NCBI RefSeq assembly: GCF_024585265.1
Contig: NZ_CP036533.1
Span: forward strand, 3,729,001 to 3,793,000
From: Bradyrhizobium sp. WBAH42
GTDB lineage: Bacteria > Pseudomonadota > Alphaproteobacteria > Rhizobiales > Xanthobacteraceae
Direction of reading: 5' to 3'
DNA: 64,000 nucleotides
Every line of letters starts with the position of its first letter. Within the stretch, counting starts at the first letter, position 1. A program made the translations under genes and the position numbers. The notes under the pieces were generated by a model, which had not been told where the DNA came from, did no database searches, and saw only the letters and a list, made by a program, of their open reading frames with translations. Of this stretch, positions 18,975 to 29,400 are shown in pieces.

Positions 18975-19403
18975 TCACGAAACTTCCGCGAGCGCTTCTC
19001 TCGCGTCGGTCTTGATGCGCTCGACCATCGAGCGCAGGCCGTTGGAGCGCTGCGGCGTCAGATGGTCGCGAAAGCCGAACTCGTTGAACACGGCGATCGC
19101 GTCGGTATCGAGGATCTCCCGCGGCGTGCGGCCCGAATACAGCGCGAGCACGATCGCGACCAGCCCGCGCACGATGTGGGCGTCGCTGTCGCCGCGATAT
19201 CTCAGGACCGGCTCGCCATTGCCGCGGTCGACCAACTTCTGCAGCCAGACCTGGCTGACGCAGCCCTGCACCTTGTTCTCGGCCGAGTGTTCCGCCTCCG
19301 GCATCGGTTCCAGAGTGCGGCCGAGCTCGATGACGTACCGGTAGCGGTCGTCCCACTCGTCCAGAAGCTCGAAATTGTCCCTGATGTCGTCGATCGTCGT
19401 CAT
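18975..19403 (-). CDS. sufE: SufE-family cysteine desulfurase sulfur acceptor
   Basis: It accepts persulfide sulfur from the cysteine desulfurase SufS and passes it to the SufBCD iron-sulfur assembly scaffold. The 142 residues are the usual length. The active Cys is in ENKVQGCVSQVWL (about residue 48), followed by the conserved RGLVAIVLALYSGRTP segment. No suf genes are adjacent, which is common for alphaproteobacterial sufE. Cytosolic. Confidence 0.93.
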   Translation of the reverse strand: MTTIDDIRDNFELLDEWDDRYRYVIELGRTLEPMPEAEHSAENKVQGCVSQVWLQKLVDRGNGEPVLRYRGDSDAHIVRGLVAIVLALYSGRTPREILDTDAIAVFNEFGFRDHLTPQRSNGLRSMVERIKTDAREALAEVS

Positions 19404-19471
19404 ATCGGCCCACAGTTCCTGTTAAGGCCAATATAGAGACGCGAAGCCCTGAAATCGATAGGGTTTGGACG

Positions 19472-19915
19472 CTAATTCGCCGGCCCTGGTCCGCGCCATT
19501 CCAGCGCAAGATCATCCTGCGTCAGGGTATCGCGCGGCGCCTCGTTCGCGGCAAGATCGCCTTCGCCGGCCAGCGCGATCGAGCCGGTATGGTCGGGCGC
19601 CTTCTTGTTCTCGTTCTTGCTGCCGTCGTTCTTGTCGTTGGTGATCTGCTCTTTCTTGTCGTTGATGATCTGATAGAGCTTCTTCGCGCCGTCCTGGGCG
19701 CGCTGGCCGATGATGGTCGCGGCCTGGCCGCCGACCTCGCAGGCCGCCGGCTGGCGCTTGCAGAACTGGGTCATGTCGGAAACGGCCGCGGTCGCGGCCT
19801 GCACCGCATCGGCGGCGCCGATCTGCGGCAGCTTGTCCGATTCGGGCGTCTTGTCCCGCGGCAGGAGCACCAGCACCAGCCCGAGCCAGAATGTGATGCG
19901 GAGCAGAAAGCGCAT
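19472..19915 (-). CDS. DUF5330-like small exported protein
   Basis: A 147-residue protein with an N-terminal hydrophobic segment (MRFLLRITFWLGLVLVLLP), a conserved two-Cys region (MTQFCKRQPAACEVGGQAATIIGQRAQDGAKKLY), and a hydrophilic Asn/Lys-rich tail. This matches my recollection of alphaproteobacterial DUF5330 proteins. Longer in-frame translation upstream runs through a non-coding-looking segment and was not used. The function is unknown. Confidence 0.8.
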   Translation of the reverse strand: MRFLLRITFWLGLVLVLLPRDKTPESDKLPQIGAADAVQAATAAVSDMTQFCKRQPAACEVGGQAATIIGQRAQDGAKKLYQIINDKKEQITNDKNDGSKNENKKAPDHTGSIALAGEGDLAANEAPRDTLTQDDLALEWRGPGPAN

Positions 19916-20326
19916 CTTATCGACCTGTCCGTTAGAGTCCGCCCGCGGCGATCTCCCGCGGATGTCGGACCTAGCAACCCTCGATAAATCGCAAGTGATT
20001 GCCTTGAGCTTAATTCGCGGAAAACAGACGCAAAAAACTTTGCAGAGCCCGGTCTCGTAAATTTTCCATTGATGCCGCGGCCCGTGACCTTCCGGAGAAG
20101 GTCTATCCACCATTTCGAAACCATGCGGAGGACCGTGAAACCCTGTGTTCACCATCCGCAGCGAAGACGTCGCCAAATCGTCTAAAAAGCTCCGCGATAA
20201 CGCGGTGTCCGGCCGCGCGCTGTGCCGCCTTAGCACTCGTTTAAGGTCGCTCTGACACGGTGGCGCAACGACAAGGAGGCGTTCCGGCGCGTCTTCTCAA
20301 GACGATTGAGCCGAAGCGCGAGACCC
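19916..20326. other. About 410-base gap between divergent genes
   Basis: No gene is supported. It includes a locally AT-rich stretch (about 19985-20070) and a perfect 7-base stem at 20086-20103 (GACCTTC / GAAGGTC, 4-base loop). Promoters for the DUF5330-like gene and the histidine kinase must lie here. The hairpin has no following T-run, so it is not an obvious terminator. Confidence 0.45.
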
Positions 20327-22181
<1,855 letters not shown>

Positions 22182-22189
<8 letters not shown>

Positions 22190-22898
22190 GAAGTCTGCCA
22201 AGGACGAAGCCGCTCCGCGCCGCCGTGGCGCCAAGGCCGCGGTCATCGATGTCGAGACCGAGCGCAACCTCGTGATGCGCGTGCTGCTGCACAGCCCCAA
22301 GGATACGCTGGCCGGTCTCGTCGCCGTCGCCGCGATCGCCGCGATCGTCGCCAATGCGCTGTTCCTCCAGACCGGCCGGCACCCCGCGCCGATGTTCGGC
22401 ACGGTGATCAATCTTCCCGCGCCGTCCTCCGTGCCGCTGTCGAACCCGTTGCCGCGTCCGCGCCCCGTCGGCGCCGATACCTCGCCGCTCGAGCCGCGCG
22501 CGACCGAGTTCCGCGTCGAGCCCAAGCCTGCTGAGCCCAAGCCTGCTGAGCGTGCCGCCGAGAAGGCGACCGAAAGGCCGGTCGAGGCGACCGCCTCGAC
22601 GCGCTCCAACGATCCGATGACCAATCTGGTCAAGGCGACGACCTCGACGCCGCCCGCGGCCGTGCGTCCGCCGGCGCCGATCCCGGCGCAAAGCCCGGCC
22701 GCGCGGCGCATTGCCGGCGTGCAGCGCGCGCTGTCCGAATATGGCTACGGCAATTTGAAGATCACGGGCAGCATGAGCAGCGAGACCCAGTCCGCGATCC
22801 AGAAATTCGAGCGCGAGCACAAGATGCAGGTCACCGGTCAGGTCTCCGACCGCCTGCTGCGCGAGCTCGCCGCTGCGATCGGCCACCCCGTCGAATAA
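22182..22898 (+). CDS. Peptidoglycan-binding domain protein, membrane-anchored
   Basis: A 238-residue protein with a charged cytoplasmic N-terminus, one membrane segment (about residues 42-62), a Pro/Ala/Glu-rich periplasmic linker, and a C-terminal PG_binding_1-type domain (about 170-235: IAGVQRALSEYGYGNLKITG, then TQSAIQKFEREHKMQVTGQVS). The linker contains an exact 15-base tandem duplication at 22518-22547 coding for EPKPA twice. GTG start, overlapping the stop of the kinase gene, so the two are translationally coupled; the kinase may sense or act on the envelope. Confidence 0.85.
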
Positions 22899-22979
22899 GC
22901 GCCAGGCCGGCGCAGAGGCACAATCCCAAGCGCCCCCTCGGTGCCTCCGCGCGGCGGGATGTCGCTACAATTGACTTCA

Positions 22980-23005
22980 GATTATTTTGTAGTTACAAAA
23001 TAATC
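22980..23005. promoter_or_regulatory. Perfect 26-base palindrome, probable BrnA operator
   Basis: Two 12-base arms (GATTATTTTGTA and its exact reverse complement) flank GT. It ends two bases before the brnT GTG. A -35-like TTGACT at 22971-22976 is followed 17 bases later by TACAAA (22994-22999), so the right arm would overlap the -10 element. BrnA-type antitoxins repress their own operon, so this is the expected position for its site. Confidence 0.8.
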
Positions 23006-23007
23006 TT

Positions 23008-23268
23008 GTGAAGATCGTTTGGGACGAGCCAAAGCGCCGAGCCAATCTCGACAAGCACGGGATGGATTTCGCAGATCTCAACGAGACCTTCTTCGACAAT
23101 GCTTTGGTTTTGGCCACCCATGGCAGTCGCTGGCGCGCGATCGGCATCAACATTCGTGGCGTGATCTCGGTGATCTTCGCGACCCGTGGAGCTGAGGGCG
23201 TCAGCATCGTCAGCATGCGTCCTGCCAGCAGGAAGGAAAGGAGGCTCTATGAAGAAAACCGTCGCTAA
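23008..23268 (+). CDS. brnT: BrnT-family ribonuclease toxin
   Basis: An 86-residue toxin of the type II BrnT/BrnA module, a RelE-like RNase that slows translation. It opens with the family signature KIVWDEPKRRANLDKHGMDF and ends with the IVSMRPASRKERRLYEE segment holding the conserved Arg and Glu residues. The start is GTG with no Shine-Dalgarno sequence; the preceding palindrome and -10-like hexamer put the transcript start at or next to the GTG, so it may be leaderless. It overlaps the antitoxin gene by 20 bases. Confidence 0.92.
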   Translation: MKIVWDEPKRRANLDKHGMDFADLNETFFDNALVLATHGSRWRAIGINIRGVISVIFATRGAEGVSIVSMRPASRKERRLYEENRR

Positions 23269-23542
23269 GAAGGGCTACACCGCACGGGACATGCGTGCTG
23301 TGAGCGACAATCCGGAATGGACCAAGGGCGACTTTGCCAGGGCCAAGACTTTCGATGAGGTTTTCCCGGGCATGCGGAAGGGACGCGGTCCCAATAGAGC
23401 CCCGACGAAACAACAGGTGACCTTGCGCCTGAGTCCGGCCGTGCTCGATCACTTCAAGGCGGAAGGTCCGGGTTGGCAGAGCAGGATCGACGAAGAGCTG
23501 GTCAAGGTGGTGAAGCGCAAGCGCACCTCTGCCGCAGGTTAG
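23249..23542 (+). CDS. brnA: BrnA-family antitoxin / autorepressor
   Basis: A 97-residue antitoxin that neutralises BrnT and represses the operon. The C-terminal half (QQVTLRLSPAVLDHFKAEGPGWQSRIDEELVKVVK) is the ribbon-helix-helix-type DNA-binding segment, and the N-terminal half wraps the toxin. It has a strong ribosome site (AAAGGAGG) inside the end of brnT, so more antitoxin than toxin may be made. It is followed at once by the DUF1491 gene (3 bases), which could be read from the same message. Confidence 0.92.
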   Translation: MKKTVAKKGYTARDMRAVSDNPEWTKGDFARAKTFDEVFPGMRKGRGPNRAPTKQQVTLRLSPAVLDHFKAEGPGWQSRIDEELVKVVKRKRTSAAG

Positions 23543-23545
23543 CTC

Positions 23546-23890
23546 ATGCGTTTGAAATCCAACATTTGGGTCGCGGCCTATTTGCGCCGCTGCCAGACCG
23601 AGGGCGTGTTCGGCGCCGTGCGGCGACGTGGTGCCGAGGAGGCGGGCGCGGTGTTCGTCAAGGTGTCGCTGCTCGACGGCAATGCGATGCTGTATGCGCC
23701 GGCGCCGCAGACCGTCTATGACGACGGCCGGCCCATCGATCGCTTCTTCGTGCCGGTCGCGCCGCAGCCGCTGCCGGAGCACACGATCGAGGAGCGGCTG
23801 ACCAAGGAAATCCGGTTCGATCCGGACGCCTGGATCGTCGAGACCGAGGATCGCGCCGGGCGGCATTTTCTGGAATTGGCGAAGGCTTAG
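23546..23890 (+). CDS. DUF1491 family protein
   Basis: A 114-residue cytosolic protein found across Alphaproteobacteria. It begins MRLKSNIWVAAYLRRCQTEGVF, with a conserved middle (GNAMLYAPAPQTVYDD) and the ending RFDPDAWIVETEDRAGRHFLEL, all typical of DUF1491. The function is not known. It starts 3 bases after brnA, so its expression may be tied to the toxin-antitoxin promoter. Confidence 0.85.
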   Translation: MRLKSNIWVAAYLRRCQTEGVFGAVRRRGAEEAGAVFVKVSLLDGNAMLYAPAPQTVYDDGRPIDRFFVPVAPQPLPEHTIEERLTKEIRFDPDAWIVETEDRAGRHFLELAKA

Positions 23891-23897
23891 CGCCAAC

Positions 23898-24020
23898 CGT
23901 CATTGCGAGCCACCGGGTCCGCGCAAAGCGCGGCCCGATGACAGGCTCCGCGAAGCAATCCAGAATCTTTCCGCGAAAAGAGTCTGGATTGCTTCGTCGC
24001 AAGTGCTCCTCGCAATGACG
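23898..24020. repeat. Palindromic intergenic repeat, family A, copy 4 (expanded)
   Basis: Has the outer and inner family A arms, but the left arm carries about 38 extra bases between GCGAGCC and GCGAAGCAATCC, themselves able to fold (CCGCGC...GCGCGG). The right arm has the same GTCGCAAG-type variant as the copy at 14275. It lies between convergent genes. Confidence 0.88.
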
Positions 24021-24072
24021 AGTCTGGGCACGTCGGCGCCCAACACTCAGCATCAGCGCTACCGCGAGCCGA

Positions 24073-25050
24073 TCAGTGATCCGACGATCCGCCGGTGCCG
24101 ATGCGCACCGCTGGGCTGGACCCGGGCTGCACGCCCGGACGCGTCTGGCTCGCGCCTGCGCGGGCGCGCTGCCGTTCGCCGTCATGCAGCGCCGATTGGT
24201 ACTTCGCGCGGGTGACGGCGAGCGTCGAGCCGCGCCAGGCCGCCAGCATCACCAGCGCCGATCGCTCGGCGAGGCGGTCGTAGAGCCGCGACAACCGGTA
24301 CACCGTGTTCACGGACGTTCCGATCTCCGGCTTGAAGAACAACAGGATGCGCTGGAACACGGGGCTCGGCATGTCGAGCGCGCGCGCGGCGATCGCAAGC
24401 GCCTCGCCGCCGGCATCGTCGACGATCTGGGCTGCGACGCGCGAGGGCAGGATCAGGCTGTCGCCGAGCTCGAAGGTGAAGTTTTCGACATCGCCCGCGA
24501 TCGCCGCCATCTCCAGGATCTGGATCGCGCGCTTGGCGCGCACGGTCGGAATCCGGGGGGCGGCCTTCAGCGGGGTCTGCGCCAGATTGTGCAGGATCAG
24601 CGCGCGCTCGGAGGCGCCGGCGCGAAAGAACATGTCGTGGATCTCGGCCGCCTCTTTCGGCTGCATCGCCATGTTGGCGGCCATGCGCTGCTCGGCCTCG
24701 GTCAGCACGCGTGCCGATGCGGGCGTGCGCGGCGGAGCGGGGATCTCCCGGGCCAATGGAACCCTGCGGCCTTCGTGGGTCGCGACCAGGCCGAGCTTCT
24801 GCAGGATCGGGACGGGCGTCTGCGGATAGACCGCGAGCCGCGCCTTGACGGCCGCGCGCGTCGCATCGTCGACCTGGTCGATCAGCCGCGTGGCGAGCTC
24901 GACGAACTGCCGCTGCTCGTCGTCGCTGTGGGTGCTCGTCTGGACGTAAAGGTCGGTCAGCACGCGCAGCAGCGTCGGACGGACATCGACACCTTCGCGA
25001 CGGGACAGGGTCATCAGCCCGTCGAATCCGGGAAACAGCGACTTGGTCAT
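24073..25050 (-). CDS. DUF2336 domain protein
   Basis: A 325-residue cytosolic protein of the alphaproteobacterial DUF2336 family. It is almost entirely helical, with HEAT-like features, such as TLLRVLTDLYVQTSTHSDDEQRQFVELATRLIDQ near the N-terminus and LIDQVDDATRAAVKARLAVYPQTPVPILQKL next. The tail is disordered and Gly/Ser-rich. The function is unknown. A perfect CtrA-type box lies 56 bases upstream of its start, suggesting cell-cycle-linked expression. Confidence 0.85.
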   Translation of the reverse strand: MTKSLFPGFDGLMTLSRREGVDVRPTLLRVLTDLYVQTSTHSDDEQRQFVELATRLIDQVDDATRAAVKARLAVYPQTPVPILQKLGLVATHEGRRVPLAREIPAPPRTPASARVLTEAEQRMAANMAMQPKEAAEIHDMFFRAGASERALILHNLAQTPLKAAPRIPTVRAKRAIQILEMAAIAGDVENFTFELGDSLILPSRVAAQIVDDAGGEALAIAARALDMPSPVFQRILLFFKPEIGTSVNTVYRLSRLYDRLAERSALVMLAAWRGSTLAVTRAKYQSALHDGERQRARAGASQTRPGVQPGSSPAVRIGTGGSSDH

Positions 25051-25105
25051 GGAGGCGTACGCAACTCGGGAAAGAGACTTGGGGGCGAGCCTAGCGCAGG
25101 TTCTT

Positions 25106-25120
25106 TTAAAGCCTCGTTAA
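25106..25120. promoter_or_regulatory. CtrA-type binding box (TTAA-N7-TTAA)
   Basis: An exact match to the full CtrA consensus: TTAA, seven bases (AGCCTCG), TTAA. It lies 56 bases upstream of the leftward DUF2336 start, a normal position for activation. It overlaps the left arm of an 8-base hairpin at 25111-25132. Confidence 0.65.
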
Positions 25121-25132
25121 GGAAAACGAGGC
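25111..25132 (-). promoter_or_regulatory. Hairpin in the 5' region of the DUF2336 gene
   Basis: GCCTCGTT and AACGAGGC form a perfect 8-base stem with a 6-base loop. On the minus strand it is followed by TTTAAAAG, so it looks like a weak terminator placed before, not after, a leftward gene. It could be an attenuator or just part of the CtrA site region. Confidence 0.35.
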
Positions 25133-25301
25133 GTGAAGCCGGCCCTGCAAATTCAGCAATTGTCGTGCCGCAACGGGACGGCGCGGTCCGTGCGGTTACG
25201 GTCGAAGGGGCGCGTTTACACCCCGTTAACCATGAACTGATCTTAATGAAATGCATGTTGCAGGGGCGCGTTCGGTCGCGCGGCAATCGAAGAGAGCTGA
25301 C

Positions 25302-25490
25302 ATGGGGACCATCATCGAATTTCCGGCCGGTCGCCGGGTGGGCTCGTCGGGGGATGTCGCTCCGCGCGCGGACATGGGAACGGTCGTGATCCTTCCCGTG
25401 ATCCGTATCGAGCGTGAGGCGGACGAAACCAGTGGCGATCGCGGGCCGGAGCAGGGCACAGCGCCGGGGCGCCGTCGTCGCCGTCGCTGA
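25302..25490 (+). CDS. Small conserved hypothetical protein
   Basis: A 62-residue protein starting MGTIIEFPAGRRVG, with a second similar strand (MGTVVILPVIRIE) after residue 24 and a basic tail of consecutive Arg. The repeated MGT-hydrophobic strand pattern suggests a small beta-hairpin protein. An AGAGAG site precedes the ATG. The reading frame ends 16 bases before the next gene's start. No function can be given. Confidence 0.6.
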   Translation: MGTIIEFPAGRRVGSSGDVAPRADMGTVVILPVIRIEREADETSGDRGPEQGTAPGRRRRRR

Positions 25491-25506
25491 CATCCGGCTT
25501 CATGCA

Positions 25507-26268
25507 ATGCCGGGCTCCATCCGCCAGATCCGGCCTGTCCTATCGGCCGTCCTGCTCACGCTGCTGGGCGCCTCGCTCGCGGCGTGCAGCGGCGGCGACT
25601 TCGGCCGCACCCGCGAGAGCATGCGCAGCGACGACATGCATCGCTGGCTCGGTGCGGAGGTCACCTCCAGCGTCGGCCTGAAGCCCTCGCAATTCCAGCT
25701 CACCGACGAAGAGCGCCAGCTTCGCGATCTCGCCTATCCCATGATCGAGCCGCCGCTGTCGCGCCCGGCATGGAAGAGCGTGTTCGGCGACTACAAGGCG
25801 CTGCCCTCGCCGTGGCGGCAGAAGATCGTGTTCGACCGCACCATGTACGGACGCACGCTGATCGACGAGCCGCACCGCTCGCATTCCTCGCGCTATGCGC
25901 AGCTGATCGAGGACGTGCGCAACGACATCACCCGCTTCGAGCCGTTCTTCGCCAGCGCGATCCGCGTCATCGATCTCGACAGGAAGCGCGATGCCAGCAT
26001 GGCGCGCGTCTCCGCGCTCTCGCCGAGGGAGAGGGACGATGCGGTCGCGCGCATGCAGGAGAACTCGCTGATCGTGCAATGGGTGCAGCAGTGCCTGGAG
26101 CAGCGCGTCTCGTCCTACCGCTGGGCGCTCGAACGCCTGGTGATCCAGGCCCCCGACGGCATGGCCGCCGATGCCGACCGCCTGATCGGCGAGCTCGCCG
26201 CCCAGACCGCCAACCCGCCGGTCGCAGGCCAGCCGCCTTACGGCCGCGCCGTGATTTCGAAGGGCTGA
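25507..26268 (+). CDS. Predicted lipoprotein, conserved hypothetical
   Basis: A 253-residue protein with a lipoprotein signal: LLTLLGASLAAC, with the lipobox Cys at about residue 27. The mature part is mostly helical and charged, with conserved segments such as WLGAEVTSSVGLKPSQFQLTDEERQLRDLAYPMIEPP and RYAQLIEDVRNDITRFEPFF. It has no metal or catalytic motif that I recognise. Upstream in-frame codons were excluded because they lie before the signal and overlap the preceding gene. It stands before the CHAT operon but 176 bases away. Confidence 0.75.
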   Translation: MPGSIRQIRPVLSAVLLTLLGASLAACSGGDFGRTRESMRSDDMHRWLGAEVTSSVGLKPSQFQLTDEERQLRDLAYPMIEPPLSRPAWKSVFGDYKALPSPWRQKIVFDRTMYGRTLIDEPHRSHSSRYAQLIEDVRNDITRFEPFFASAIRVIDLDRKRDASMARVSALSPRERDDAVARMQENSLIVQWVQQCLEQRVSSYRWALERLVIQAPDGMAADADRLIGELAAQTANPPVAGQPPYGRAVISKG

Positions 26269-26444
26269 GCGCGGGTCCTCACGCCTGCCAGTTCCGCCGG
26301 GACGGTGCTGCCGCACGCGCGCCCGCCGCGGGCCTCGCGGTTCAGCATAATGGGCGAATCGCCCCGATTGGCGCTTGTTCTCCCCGGCCATAGCGATAGG
26401 ATTGCGCTGTTACACCAAGTCATTTTGCACGAAGGTCTTTTGCG

Positions 26445-29400
26445 ATGAGCAGCAATTCCGGGATGCGGCTTGAGGTCCGTCGAAATTCCACGCTTGCGCG
26501 AAAACTGCCAATTCTTGCCATTCTCTTCGGATCAGCCGGCCCGGCCGCCGCGCTGACCCAGGAGGCCGCGCTCGAGAACTGCCGGATGACGGTCGGCAAG
26601 CCGATCGTGCAAGCCTGCATGCAGGCCCAAGGCGGCCGCAAGGCCGGTGCCGATATCGAGGGATGCCGCGCCAAGGCCAAGCCGCAGGTCAAGGCCTGCG
26701 TGATGGCGGCTCTCAACGCCGCCAATGGCCGGGCCAATGTCGCCGTCGAGCTGCCGAAGGAAGCGGCGCCGAAGCTGGAGCCCGGCACCGCACTGCCGAA
26801 AGGCTTCATCGCGCCGCCCCGCACCATCGCCGACATCACGGCGATCCTCGATAGCGAGAAGCCGAACGAGAAGCTGATCGTGGAGCTGAAAGCGGACGCC
26901 GATTCCACGCCAAAGGGCAAGGAATCGCGCGAAGATCTCGCGCAGTTCTATTTCGATCGAGCCAATGCGCGTGCGCAGCTTGGTCGGCTTGCTGAATCCA
27001 TTGCGGATGCCAGCAAGGCCGTCGAGGTCGGCCGCGGCGCCGTCGAGCCTCGGCTGATGGGCCGCATGCAGCAGCTCCTCTCGCTGCAATACGCCGCAGC
27101 CGGCGACCCAAAGCGGTCGATGGATGTGATTCAGAAGTTGTTGCGTGAGACCGCCACCCAGCCGGGCGCAAAAGGATACCAATTGAGCGCCAACCGGTCC
27201 GTTGTCGGCAACCTCATCCAGATGGGCGATGTCGCCCAGGCGGAAGCCTATCTGCGTCGCACACAGGCCGCAATCCAGGAGGCGCGCACCAGCGGTCTTC
27301 CGGGGTGGCGCACCTCCTATGCGCGCTTCGGGCAGAACTGGGAAGGGGAGCTCGAAGCGACAAAGGCGATGATCTTCGAAGCGCGCGGGCAGTTCGCGGA
27401 GGCCGAGGCTGCCTATCGCGTGGCCGAGCAGCGCAAGCGGGCCGGCATGAAGGGCGTGATGGAGTCGGACAATCCCCCGGCGGAAACCGTCTTCCTGCAG
27501 TCGATCGACAACCTGGTGCTCAGTCAGGCCCGCATGAAGGCGCGTCAAGGCCGGCTTGCCGAAGCCGAGGTCGACGCCCGTCGTGCTCTGCTGGCGCGAC
27601 TGAAGGACACCGGCAAGTACAATCCGGTGACGCCGCGCTACGTCATGGGCCTCGCCGGCATTCTGGTCGAAGAGGGCCGCTACGAAGAAGCCGAGCAGCT
27701 CGGCCGCGTGGCCCTGGAGATCAACAAGACCGTCGGTGTTCCCGACGATTCTCAATCCACCGTGCAATGGCTGTCGCAACTGGCCGGCATCCTGGCGCTC
27801 CAGCGCAAGACGCCGGAAGCCAACGCGATGTACGCGGCGATCGACAAGGCGATTGCGAATTGGGAGCCGCAGCGCCGCCAGGTGTTCGAGCTCAATCCGT
27901 CGCGCATTCTCTCGCTCTACGCGTCCGGCCAGCTCGAGGCCGGCATCGCTGCAGCCGAGCAATTGGTGAAGAAGCAGGTCGGCCGCGTCGGCGAAAATCA
28001 TTTCGATGCCGCCTCGGCGCGCGGCACGCTGGCGGTCGGTCTGATGCGGGCGCGGCGCGATGCCGAAGCGATCCGCGAGTTCAAGGCCGCCATCCCGATC
28101 ATGATGGCGAGCGCGCGGGAAAATGCCGACGACGAGAACACTACTGTGGTCGCCGCACGCAGCCAGCGCCTGCAGAGCATCGTTGAAAGCTATTTCGTGC
28201 TGCTTGCACGTACCGAAGCCGCAAGCGGCGGGGTCGGCGAGGAGACCTTCAGTCTCGCGGACGCCATCCGCGGCCGCTCGGTTCAGCAGGCTCTGGCGGC
28301 ATCGAGCGCGCGGGCGGCCGCCAAGGACCCTGCGCTGGCCGATCTCGTCCGCAAGGAGCAGGACCTCACCAAGCAGGTCAACGCGCAACTTGGAACGCTC
28401 AACAACGTGCTGGCGCTTCCGTCCACCGAGCGGGACGAGAAAGGCGTGCAGCAGATCCAGGCCTCGATCGCCGCCTTGCGCACCGAGCGCGACAAGGCGC
28501 GCCAGGAGATCAAGCAGAAGTTTCCGGTCTACGCCGATCTCGTCTCTCCCAAGCCGCCCAGCGTCGCCGAAATCCGCGCAACGCTCGCCGACGGGGAGGC
28601 GATGTTGTCGTTCTATTTCGGCCAGAGCGGCAGTTTCGTCTGGGCCGTGCCGAAATCGGGCCCGGTGGCGTTCGCCGCGGTCAACGCCAGGATCGGCGAT
28701 ATCGAGACCAAGATACGCAAGCTGCGCGAAGCGCTCGAGCCGCAGGCGGCGATGATCTCGGACATTCCGCCGTTCGATCTCAAGCTCGGCCACGAGCTCT
28801 ACGAGCTGTTGCTGAAGCCGGTCGAGAGCGGATGGAAGCCGGCCAAGAACCTGATCGTCGTGACCAACGGCGCTCTCGGGCTTCTGCCGCTGTCCCTGTT
28901 GCCGACGGCACCGGCAGAGGTGGCCGCGGACGAGGACCCGCTCTTCGTCGGCTATCGCAACGTACCGTGGCTGGCGCGAAGCCATGCCGTGTCGACGGTG
29001 CCCTCGGCCGCGGCGCTGCGCACGCTGCGGCAATTGCCGCCGGGCAAGCCCGGTCGCGGCGACCTCGTGGCCTTCGGCGATCCCTATTTCAACCGCGAGC
29101 AGCAGGCCGAGGCGGAAGGCGGCGGAGAGAAGATTCAGGTCGCCGACGCCGGCGGCAACATCACGCGCGGCGGTCCGCTGAAGCGGCGCAACAGTCCCAA
29201 GCTCGAAGGCGTCGACAGCGCCGAGCTCGGTCTGTTGCCCCGTTTGCCCGACACCGCCGACGAGTTGAAATCGATCGCGCTGGCACTGCAGGCGGACCCC
29301 TCGAAGGTGTTGTTCCTCGGCAAGAGCGCGACCGAGAGCGCGGTGAAGACCATGAACCTGTCCGGCTTCAGGATCCTGGCCTTTGCCACCCATGGGCTCG

